From NCBI GenBank assembly GCA_002392915.1, contig DGHQ01000031.1:15753-79752 (forward strand): a stretch of DNA of 64,000 nt, written 5' to 3'. The notes under the pieces were generated by a model. That model searched no databases, was not told the DNA's origin, and was given only the letters and a program-made list of their open reading frames with translations. The position numbers and the translations under genes are program-made. The DNA is from Bacteroidales bacterium UBA3844. Its GTDB lineage: Bacteria; Bacteroidota; Bacteroidia; Bacteroidales; Paludibacteraceae. Of this stretch, positions 39,001 through 44,818 are shown piece by piece; within the stretch, counting starts at the first letter, position 1; the number at the start of each line of letters is the position of its first letter.

Positions 39001-39429
39001 AAGTCTGCTGATCAATCGTCTGAACTCCTTTTCTGGAACAGTATACAGCTCAGGTTTACGAGAATCTGTAGCCATAAGAGCATATATCTGCTTGAAACAC
39101 TCTGAGCTTCTTATCTCATAATTTTTAATACGATCCTTTACACTATTGAAATTCTCTATAAGATATTCCGTATTTGATAGAACTCTAAAAATAGAATTTT
39201 TAAGTTCGGGATCATCAGACAAGTCTTTTTTCAAATCCTGACAAGGATCATCCAAATTTTTCTTTAATGTAGTAATGAAGAAAATTCTTTTGGATTCTTT
39301 CTGTTTGAGATAATCCTTTATAAATTTTAGAACACTGTATGTTTTACCAATTCCAGTTGGCATATCCAACAAGAATAATCCAGTATTGTTCTGGCTTTCT
39401 ATACAATATTTATTTAATAATTCAATCAT
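36052..39429 (-). CDS. DEAD/DEAH-type helicase fused to PD-(D/E)XK-like nuclease
   Basis: A 1125-residue superfamily 2 helicase with a C-terminal nuclease-like domain. Motif I is TGIGKT at residues 25-30, motif II DEFD at 217-220, motif III SAT at 489-491, a motif V-like ISTYATIGAGQNLQ, and motif VI QAMGRKCR at 797-804. The region 1010-1055 contains GEKVGREIFEFF, then Asp1036 and VDFKYWK (Asp1047, Lys1049), a PD-(D/E)XK pattern. The helicase core has long inserts between motifs I, II and III. It is the first gene of a two-gene operon with a 27-bp palindrome upstream. The architecture is that of an anti-invader effector; close relatives could be DinG-, Cas3- or type III restriction-like helicases, which I cannot separate by eye. 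Confidence 0.75.
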   Translation of the reverse strand: MIELLNKYCIESQNNTGLFLLDMPTGIGKTYSVLKFIKDYLKQKESKRIFFITTLKKNLDDPCQDLKKDLSDDPELKNSIFRVLSNTEYLIENFNSVKDRIKNYEIRSSECFKQIYALMATDSRKPELYTVPEKEFRRLISRLLSKKFKDKKQKLSAIKNDKEWQWVGDLYPVVFSEEKKVFFLTMKKLINQYDTIVEKSVRLYESNIFKDSLVFIDEFDATKSDIQDAIVQNGLTKGIDYIDLFRNIKICLDNHETIPSNIWNNVDNKPNHKSALEKNIKLFDDIAKKYHLMQHHKSINFDEKKVVLFSDFTHNNYTTGDENVIVNFDSKKNLNNLVLVSKEEKNRSLYEALDRIKGAISYFARFVTILSNSYRKNKLQNKQDEKSYGEFTDNHALDTVLDSLHLQGESYRIIRDMAFTFSNHLKAKSKNGEDLKDDLSFYANGFSHYDFMDDYSHDNTTIIRKFVFEETPESILYTICRISKVIGISATATYNTVLGNYDINYLKWKLGENYYEPSEEDKEKLRKDFERQTVGYKNVDIKVELTKTSSKEAPNWANIYKDKEIVNLANNNITEKYKTTDGYFKAVRYYKAVWAFKQFMDNDMQSFLALFSKSLKSNDFDFDQNVLMRHIKLLVQDGKYAFKDEMIVVLDSENFEEKKKNLVKELGTGEKRFVISTYATIGAGQNLQYKIPDSRLNDVVKINDMRSGDEMDFDGIYLDRPTNLINNCSDEESNAIHRVFQMEYLNEVNVISHDEKMKEISLSYSNIGREKNKIQWSPLNLYDKRDVKVYATKIIVQAMGRKCRTNYRGRKNYVYADSELGVILDYDTLFSEGRMFNLEMVKLAGKFHIVQEQPDENRIIKNAIETSYISNKRILKLLNRSFDSCWNDEDISLWSNMREYVLQHPTLTAEEWKDSPFRWHYITLGKPVNKYYYQQTGDFDTITRISEDFFNGASCVSHDDVNLKDIFNVWHDDAMLNLFIKEGYATEFKEADYIMSPPLYNNIYKGALGEKVGREIFEFFKIPLEDLNSDEHEMFDYKVSGKPIYVDFKYWKETTLFDAETYHNKVIEKAHNCQDIETVIIANVRDTGHEEPSHKNQDGIEIIEISLICNGKLSQRAAKEIQKWK

Positions 39430-39493
39430 GCGATTATCCTTTTAAATAATTAAAAATTGAACAGAAATTATCAAAATGGAACATAGGTTTGAT

Positions 39494-39520
39494 TTATATT
39501 CGGTATATTATCGAATATAA
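39494..39520. promoter_or_regulatory. Palindrome upstream of the helicase-nuclease operon
   Basis: TTATATTCG and CGAATATAA (9 bp each, perfect) are separated by 9 AT-rich bases, 65-91 bases before the operon start. Symmetry and position fit an operator; the regulator is not in the window. Confidence 0.5.
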
Positions 39521-39645
39521 TTATTTAGTCCTTATCCTTTATAAAATTCTCTGTTTCCTTCAGTTTATAGCTTTCCCCCTCCGAGTCCTTCAGTAGTCCT
39601 TTGATTGCCAAGATAAAACAAGTATAGTAAATCGTTAAAACGATT

Positions 39646-40353
39646 TTACCTCGCATATCTCTCAATCTCAATCAAAAACCAGTTGCCTCGGATGCTGATG
39701 AAGTTGTAGCTTAGGCTTTTTTCGCCATTCTCGAATATCACTATTCGTCGGTTGTTGGCATCTTCTCCCGTCTGCACGAAACTGCATATCTGTGTTGTCT
39801 GCCCGATGAATCCTACGGGTGCCCATGTGCGTGGCATGTGTAGTTTGCTGCCGGACTGAGTCTCTTTTCCGTCAGCTGAGATTTGTACCGTCTTCTCGGG
39901 CAATGGGAATATAATGTTCTTTTTCTGGAAATCGACGTCGGTGGAGAATCGCTCAATGAATGTCATGAATCCTTTGTCGGCGTATTCTGTCGACGGAATT
40001 CCACGGCTGTTGTTGAGCTTCCATGTCTGTCCTTGTTTGCTGAAGTGATGCTTCACACCGCTCAAATTGGCTCCGTTGGTGATCGCCACGTCGACTGCAT
40101 CCTCTTTGGTTACGGATTCAAGTGAGTCGGCGCATACAATCACAATGCGGTTCTTGTTTTTTAGGTTTAGCGCTTGCCATCCACTCTTCACGAGCGTCCT
40201 GTCTCCATTATAGAAATACGGGTATGCCACCTTGTCAGCCTGAGTCTTTGTGTCTACAAAAAAGTCAACAAAGAATTTGGAAAACTGTTCAGCTAAACAG
40301 TTTTCCAATGTCAATAAACTGATTATAAGCAATGTGACTACCCTTAATGTCAT
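39646..40353 (-). CDS. Exported DUF4348-like protein
   Basis: A 235-residue protein with an N-terminal signal peptide (hydrophobic residues 4-16, then LENCLAEQF). An LENC sequence is a poor lipobox, so cleavage by signal peptidase I is more likely. The mature part begins KFFVDFFVDTKTQADKVAYP and contains several aromatic-rich strands (GNWFLIEIERY at the end), resembling DUF4348 proteins of Bacteroidales. Function unknown. It begins 9 bases after the outer-membrane barrel gene, so the two are co-transcribed. A short palindrome (AAATCGT with ACGATTT) overlaps its stop codon. Confidence 0.6.
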   Translation of the reverse strand: MTLRVVTLLIISLLTLENCLAEQFSKFFVDFFVDTKTQADKVAYPYFYNGDRTLVKSGWQALNLKNKNRIVIVCADSLESVTKEDAVDVAITNGANLSGVKHHFSKQGQTWKLNNSRGIPSTEYADKGFMTFIERFSTDVDFQKKNIIFPLPEKTVQISADGKETQSGSKLHMPRTWAPVGFIGQTTQICSFVQTGEDANNRRIVIFENGEKSLSYNFISIRGNWFLIEIERYAR

Positions 40354-40362
40354 GCTGTTTTA

Positions 40363-41184
40363 TTACCAGTAGTATGAATAAGTCGCAAATATGTTGGAAT
40401 TCTTCACACTTGGGGCATTGACGATGACTCTGTCATTGTAGTAGCCCGGAATAATTTCTTTGAAGTATTTGTCGTTGCAGATGTTGACAAGTCCAAGCTG
40501 GTAACCGATTGTCACAGCCCATTTTGTCTTTACGTATACACCTGCTTTGATCTTAAATCCGAAATCTGCTTTCTTATAGATCGCGTTTGTCTCTTCTGTC
40601 TCCTGATTTGGCGCGAACAAAGGCACTTTCTCCTGCTCCGACTGATCCATCAGACGGGCGTTGTCCTCGTAGCATCTTTTGCCACCAAGTCCGATGCCTA
40701 CTGTTGGGGCGATTGCCACAAACGGCTTCGACTGGTTGTGGGAGAACTGCCATCTTGCGTAAAGCGGAATCTCCAAGTATGTCAGACGCTCTTTGGCTCT
40801 AATAGTGTCTGTATAGTTCACCTTCGCTCCAATTACGCTGATGTTAAGCTCTGGGGCGATTGAGAAGATGTTCTTGATTGGAAAATCAGCTCCGATACCG
40901 ATCATTGGACCGAATCTGTAGTCTGTCTGGTGATAGTCGGACGAGTAGTCGGACATGTTCAGACCTGCATGGACTTCCAACATCACTTCACGTGGCTCAT
41001 ACAAGCAATCCTCCTTTTTCAATTCTGGATTTCTCTCCTTTGCTGTTGCCTCATCGAAGCTGTCTGCTGTTAGAGGGGCTTTTTGCGCAGCCTCTGCTTT
41101 TTTCGCATCACTCGACTTTTTTGCGGATGCGTTGAAGCATACAAAAAGCGAAAGTGCCAAACCTATTAAAAACGTGTTTTTCAT
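40363..41184 (-). CDS. Outer-membrane beta-barrel protein (PorT-like)
   Basis: A 273-residue exported protein. I start it at the ATG at 41184 because the signal peptide (MKNTFLIGLALSLFVCF, then NASA) begins there and because a -7 promoter box lies at 41218-41225, overlapping the longer frame. After a Lys/Ala-rich linker, alternating strands such as VMLEVHAGLNMSDY, FGPMIGIGADFPI and WAVTIGYQLGLVNI indicate a small beta-barrel of the PorT/OMP_b-brl_2 kind. It ends in YSYYW, an aromatic C-terminus usual for barrel proteins recognised by the BAM machinery. It is upstream of the DUF4348-like gene. Confidence 0.8.
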   Translation of the reverse strand: MKNTFLIGLALSLFVCFNASAKKSSDAKKAEAAQKAPLTADSFDEATAKERNPELKKEDCLYEPREVMLEVHAGLNMSDYSSDYHQTDYRFGPMIGIGADFPIKNIFSIAPELNISVIGAKVNYTDTIRAKERLTYLEIPLYARWQFSHNQSKPFVAIAPTVGIGLGGKRCYEDNARLMDQSEQEKVPLFAPNQETEETNAIYKKADFGFKIKAGVYVKTKWAVTIGYQLGLVNICNDKYFKEIIPGYYNDRVIVNAPSVKNSNIFATYSYYW

Positions 41185-41217
41185 ATCTTGTGTCGTTTCC
41201 GATAAACAATATTTCTG

Positions 41218-41225
41218 CAAATATA
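41218..41225 (-). promoter_or_regulatory. -7 box for the barrel protein gene
   Basis: TATATTTG on the minus strand, 34 bases before the chosen start codon; it decides the start in favour of 41184. Confidence 0.55.
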
Positions 41226-41237
41226 TGCAATTAATTG

Positions 41238-42767
41238 TTAATAACTTTGCTCTTTCAAGAAAATTATCATCTTTTCAATGTCTTTATATTTCGGAGTGTC
41301 GTCCTCAAAGCGTGGGAAAAAGGCTCTGATATCCTTGTAGACGCGATTTGTGAGCGGCGACAACTTGTCGGCGAATCCGAGTGCGTCCACCGCCTGCACT
41401 ATCGCCATGAAGTGGATTGCGATCACCTGGAATGAGTTGTCTATCACTCGTCTTGCGATCAGGGCTGAGTTTGTTCCCATCGACACAATGTCTTGATTAT
41501 CATTGTTGTTAGGGATAGAGTGCACGTACATTGGGTTGGACAATGTCTGGCATTCGGCAGTTGTGGAGCAGGCTGTAAACTGTGATGCCTGCAAACCGTA
41601 GTTCAATCCTAATTTGCCAAGATTCACGAATGGTGGCAAGATACCGTTGATCCTGTCGTGGAAGAGATAGTTCATCTGACGCTCGCACAGCATCGTCATC
41701 TTCGTGACGGCAATTTTCAGTTTGTCCATCTCGAACGATACGTAGTCGCCATGGAAATTACCTCCGTGGTAGACATCCTCTGTCTCTGGATCGACGATCG
41801 GATTGTCGCAAGCCGAGTTGACTTCGTTGATGAGCACTCTCTCAACGTTCTCCACCGTCTCCAACACTGGGCCGAGAATTTGCGGAATGCATCTTAGCGA
41901 ATAGTATGGCTGCACTTTGTGGGTGAACACTTTTTCTGTGTGTTTCTTGTCGTACATCTCGCATTTTCTGTCGAGCATACATTTGCTTCCTTTCGCTATC
42001 TCACGCATCTGCTCTGCGATGACGCCCTGTCCGCGTTGGCGACGAGCGGCATTTATCGGCTCCGACATGAAATCGTCGTACGAGCTTGCAATTTCATTCA
42101 TCATCACGCTTGCGATAGTGGCGAAACGGAGAAGTTTTTTTGCATTTATAAGGTTGACAAGGCCTATTCCCGTCATGAAAGAAGTGCCGTTGGTAAGCGA
42201 CAGACCTTCGCGGATAAACATCTTGATTGGCTCAAGTCCACACTCTTTCATCACCTCTCCTGCAGGACGTTTCTCACCTTTATAGAACACCTCACCTTCA
42301 CCTATCATTGTTAGAGCGAGATGGGCGAGCTGGACGAGGTCTCCGCTGGCTCCCACGCTTCCGTGCTCAGGAATAAATGGTGTGATTCCTTTGTTGATGA
42401 AATTCATAAGAAGTTCAACAATACTTTTGTGAATGCCACTTTTACCTTGGGTAAATGTGCCTATTCGCGCAATCATTGCGGCTTTGACGTAGATGTCTGG
42501 CAAAGGTTCTCCGGCACCGGTAGAGTGGCTGCGGATGATGTTGTATTGCAAAGCCTCACGGTCTTCGTCGGAGATACGCCATTGAGCCATAGGTCCGAAT
42601 CCAGTGTTTATTCCGTAAATGATTCTGTCAACGGAGAATGATTTCAGGAAGTCGTAGCTTCTGTTTATTCTGTCCCACACGTTGGAAGCGAACGAAATTT
42701 CTTCGCCTTTGTAGAGGATATCCTCAATGTCGCTTAACGAGATATAGTCGATTTCTTTCATCTTCAT
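41238..42767 (-). CDS. Aromatic amino acid ammonia-lyase (tyrosine ammonia-lyase/HAL type)
   Basis: A 509-residue MIO-dependent lyase that removes ammonia from an aromatic amino acid. The MIO-forming Ala140-Ser141-Gly142 lies in GSVGASGDLVQL. YGINTGFGPMAQ carries the catalytic Tyr, RSHSTGAGEPL the region that sets substrate choice, and SIPNNNDNQDIVSMGTN the conserved C-terminal stretch. As I remember the Flavobacterium tyrosine ammonia-lyase of the flexirubin group, the resemblance is closer to that than to HutH of histidine breakdown; no hutU, hutI or pigment genes are nearby. p-Coumarate from tyrosine is therefore the likely product, by inference. An ATG two codons on (42761) could also start it. 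A -7 box lies at 42784-42791. Confidence 0.85.
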   Translation of the reverse strand: MKMKEIDYISLSDIEDILYKGEEISFASNVWDRINRSYDFLKSFSVDRIIYGINTGFGPMAQWRISDEDREALQYNIIRSHSTGAGEPLPDIYVKAAMIARIGTFTQGKSGIHKSIVELLMNFINKGITPFIPEHGSVGASGDLVQLAHLALTMIGEGEVFYKGEKRPAGEVMKECGLEPIKMFIREGLSLTNGTSFMTGIGLVNLINAKKLLRFATIASVMMNEIASSYDDFMSEPINAARRQRGQGVIAEQMREIAKGSKCMLDRKCEMYDKKHTEKVFTHKVQPYYSLRCIPQILGPVLETVENVERVLINEVNSACDNPIVDPETEDVYHGGNFHGDYVSFEMDKLKIAVTKMTMLCERQMNYLFHDRINGILPPFVNLGKLGLNYGLQASQFTACSTTAECQTLSNPMYVHSIPNNNDNQDIVSMGTNSALIARRVIDNSFQVIAIHFMAIVQAVDALGFADKLSPLTNRVYKDIRAFFPRFEDDTPKYKDIEKMIIFLKEQSY

Positions 42768-42783
42768 TATTTGTAAAGTTTCG

Positions 42784-42791
42784 CAAATTTA
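42784..42791 (-). promoter_or_regulatory. -7 box for the ammonia-lyase gene
   Basis: TAAATTTG on the minus strand 17 bases before the start, implying a very short leader. Confidence 0.5.
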
Positions 42792-42918
42792 CGGATAAAG
42801 GAAGAATTAAAAAAGGTTAAGCACTACAAATTCTTTTTTGTAAAGAAAAGAGGTTGATATGCAAGGATAGGGGACATTTTTGTGATTTACACAGATTTTA
42901 TACCCTAACCCAAGGATT

Positions 42919-44187
42919 TTATGGCTTCAGACAACCAATGGGAACGACATATACACCATCTTGACGACGGTATGCATATTTGCCTATTCCGATCAAAACC
43001 ATCATGAAGGATGGGTTTGGCATTCGTGTTGTGTCTATTTTGTTTGCCAGATTTTTAAGGTTTGTGGCTCCTTCCTCTATTCTTGTTTCCCCGCCCAACT
43101 TGATTTCTATAAGTCCGTATGTTCCATTTCGTCTATAAAGAACAGTGTCGCATTCTAATCCGGTACTGTCTCTGTAATGGTATAGCTTGCCATCCAATGC
43201 TTCTGCGTAGACGCGAAGGTCTCTGACAGCCATAGTTTCAAAAATTAAGCCGAACGACTCTAAATCGTTGATAAGGTCGTCTGGACCGATTCCTAATGAG
43301 GCTGTTGCGATACTTGGGTCGACAAAATAACGGGTGTCACTTGTACGTATGGCTGCTTTACTTCGCAGATTTGGGTTCCATGCTTCAAGATCTTCAATGA
43401 CAAATAATCGCTTAAGGGCTTTTATATAGTCGGCAACCGTGTCCTCACTTAATGTGTCGGTGTCATTGCTCATCATATCGGTTTTGAATGTGCTATATGA
43501 GATTTGACCTGCGATATTTCTTGCGTATGATCGCAATAATCTATAAACTCTTTGAGGATCTCGTTTTGTGCCATCTACTCGTTGAATGTCGTAGTTGGCA
43601 ACGGAGTCGATATAATCCAGTGCCTGATCAAGAGCGATTTCACGTCTCATACTTATCGACGCTGGCCATCCTCCACGGCAGACTAAAAACGCAATGTCAT
43701 CAATTGTGAGACTATTCTCTTGAATTTCAAAATCTTTCCCTTCAAATAAGTTTTTTAAGCTTACCCTGCCGTTAGATTCTTCTGATTCATACAAACTCAT
43801 AGGTCGCATTCTGATTCTGCCAATTCTGCCAGTTCCGCTATGAGTTGTTTCATAAGCTTCAGGAAGAACAGACGATCCTGTAAGAATGAATTGCGAGACC
43901 TCTTGCCTTTTGTCTACTAAGTTGCGGATTGAATCCCAAAGAGCAGGCAAAGTTTGCCATTCGTCGATAAGTCTTGGCGTCTCCCCTTCGAGTAGTTTCC
44001 TTGGACTTATCTCTATCATGCTTTTACTTTCTTTTAGTATCTCGCTGTCTCCAAGGTCTAAAATGCTTTTTGCTTGCATAGACGCGGTCGTAGTCTTGCC
44101 GCACCATTTAGGCCCTTCTATAAGGACTGCACCTTTCCCGGCAAGTTTTCTTTCTAACAGAATGTCTGCAATACGTTTCTTGTACAT
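42919..44187 (-). CDS. AAA_14/DUF4143 ATPase, second copy
   Basis: A 422-residue ATPase of the same broad family as the one at 32834 but clearly divergent from it. Walker A GPKWCGKT is at 25-32, RLIDEWQ at 72-78 gives the Walker B acids, and FILTGSSVLP is the sensor. The C-terminal half includes LKRLFVIEDLEAWNP, RYFVDPSIATA and a PD-(D/E)XK-like ECDTVLYRRNGTYGLIEIKLGG (Glu-x-Lys), typical of DUF4143. Its upstream side carries a tandem 23-bp repeat. Role in the cell is unknown. Confidence 0.88.
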   Translation of the reverse strand: MYKKRIADILLERKLAGKGAVLIEGPKWCGKTTTASMQAKSILDLGDSEILKESKSMIEISPRKLLEGETPRLIDEWQTLPALWDSIRNLVDKRQEVSQFILTGSSVLPEAYETTHSGTGRIGRIRMRPMSLYESEESNGRVSLKNLFEGKDFEIQENSLTIDDIAFLVCRGGWPASISMRREIALDQALDYIDSVANYDIQRVDGTKRDPQRVYRLLRSYARNIAGQISYSTFKTDMMSNDTDTLSEDTVADYIKALKRLFVIEDLEAWNPNLRSKAAIRTSDTRYFVDPSIATASLGIGPDDLINDLESFGLIFETMAVRDLRVYAEALDGKLYHYRDSTGLECDTVLYRRNGTYGLIEIKLGGETRIEEGATNLKNLANKIDTTRMPNPSFMMVLIGIGKYAYRRQDGVYVVPIGCLKP

Positions 44188-44209
44188 ATTTAGCTTTTTT
44201 ATACGTCAG

Positions 44210-44217
44210 CAAAAATA
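44210..44217 (-). promoter_or_regulatory. -7 box for second AAA_14 gene
   Basis: TATTTTTG on the minus strand, 23 bases before the start codon. The following GC(T/C)GACGTATA is the same as downstream of the -7 box of fba at 63414-63421. Confidence 0.5.
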
Positions 44218-44255
44218 ATAATATTTTGCTAATTTCTAATATGAAAAAGATACTT

Positions 44256-44366
44256 TTCGGTTGTTTGTGGCTGGTTTGTTCGGCTGTTTGTGGCTGGTTC
44301 GTTCGGTTGTTTGTGACTGATTTGTTCGGTTGTTTGTGGCTGATTTGTTCGGCTATTTGTGGTTCG
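44256..44366. repeat. 23-bp tandem repeat, about 4.8 copies
   Basis: Units start at 44256, 44279, 44302, 44325 and 44348 (last one partial), each TTCGG(T/C)TGTTTGTGG-like with few differences. The period of 23 is not a multiple of three, so it is not a coding repeat. It lies just upstream of the second AAA_14 gene. Confidence 0.9.
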
Positions 44367-44514
44367 CCTCTCAAATAGGGTATATCGCTACTTAGTTAGT
44401 TTTGATGTGCCCTGGCTGATAATGTGAGATCGAGACGAATTGTAATTAACGTCACTTCGAAGCAATATTAATCAAACATGTACTCTTATGATTCGAATGC
44501 TTTATAATTCATTA

Positions 44515-44536
44515 AAATTCGTCGAATTCACGTTAA
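44515..44536. repeat. 22-bp repeat, identical to 47885-47906
   Basis: The sequence AAATTCGTCGAATTC plus ACGTTAA is found identically at 47885-47906, and in inverted, slightly changed form at 47642-47662. All three copies are in the two gene-free stretches around the triple-GH11 gene. Related pieces (GACGAATTGTAATTAACG) also occur near 44435. Confidence 0.75.
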
Positions 44537-44657
44537 TGAATTTTCCCAATTTTTCCCAAAAATGTCCGACAATATGCTCTGTCACATGTCCTCGCTATAT
44601 ATCATTTATTGCTTATGTTGGTAATTTTCTGTGTTTCAATAATTTGACTCTGCAAAT

Positions 44658-44741
44658 GTAATAAAATGACGGTAAAATTTCGACAAATTTGTAATAAAAT
44701 GACGGTAAAAATCGGGTGATTTTGTAATAAAATGACGGTAA
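44658..44741. repeat. 33-bp tandem repeat, three copies
   Basis: An 18-bp sequence GTAATAAAATGACGGTAA starts at 44658, 44691 and 44724. The 15 bases between copies differ. It lies in the 632-base gap between the second AAA_14 gene and the end of the triple-GH11 gene; apart from the repeats and terminator I see nothing else in that gap. Confidence 0.9.
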
Positions 44742-44753
44742 CTGTGACAAAAA

Positions 44754-44786
44754 AGGTAGAGACGCTGCAGTGCAACGTCTCTACCT
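44754..44786 (-). terminator. Rho-independent terminator of triple-GH11 gene
   Basis: 11-bp perfect stem AGGTAGAGACG (44754-44764) with CGTCTCTACCT (44776-44786), followed on the minus strand by a run of T. Confidence 0.88.
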
Positions 44787-44818
44787 CCAATTAGGGAATG
44801 GAATAATTTTATCACTTT

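Noticed and set aside
44108..44374. Minus-strand frame reading QPNKS/NNRTNQ repeats
   Set aside because: Produced by the 23-bp tandem repeat, whose period is not a multiple of three, and it overlaps the start of the AAA_14 gene.
44658..44741. Possible mini-CRISPR
   Set aside because: Only three 18-bp units with 15-base spacers, no Cas genes, and lengths outside known arrays.
44602..44790. Minus-strand frame with repeated FTVILLQ
   Set aside because: Arises from the 33-bp tandem repeat and begins inside the terminator hairpin; no ribosome site or relatives recognised.
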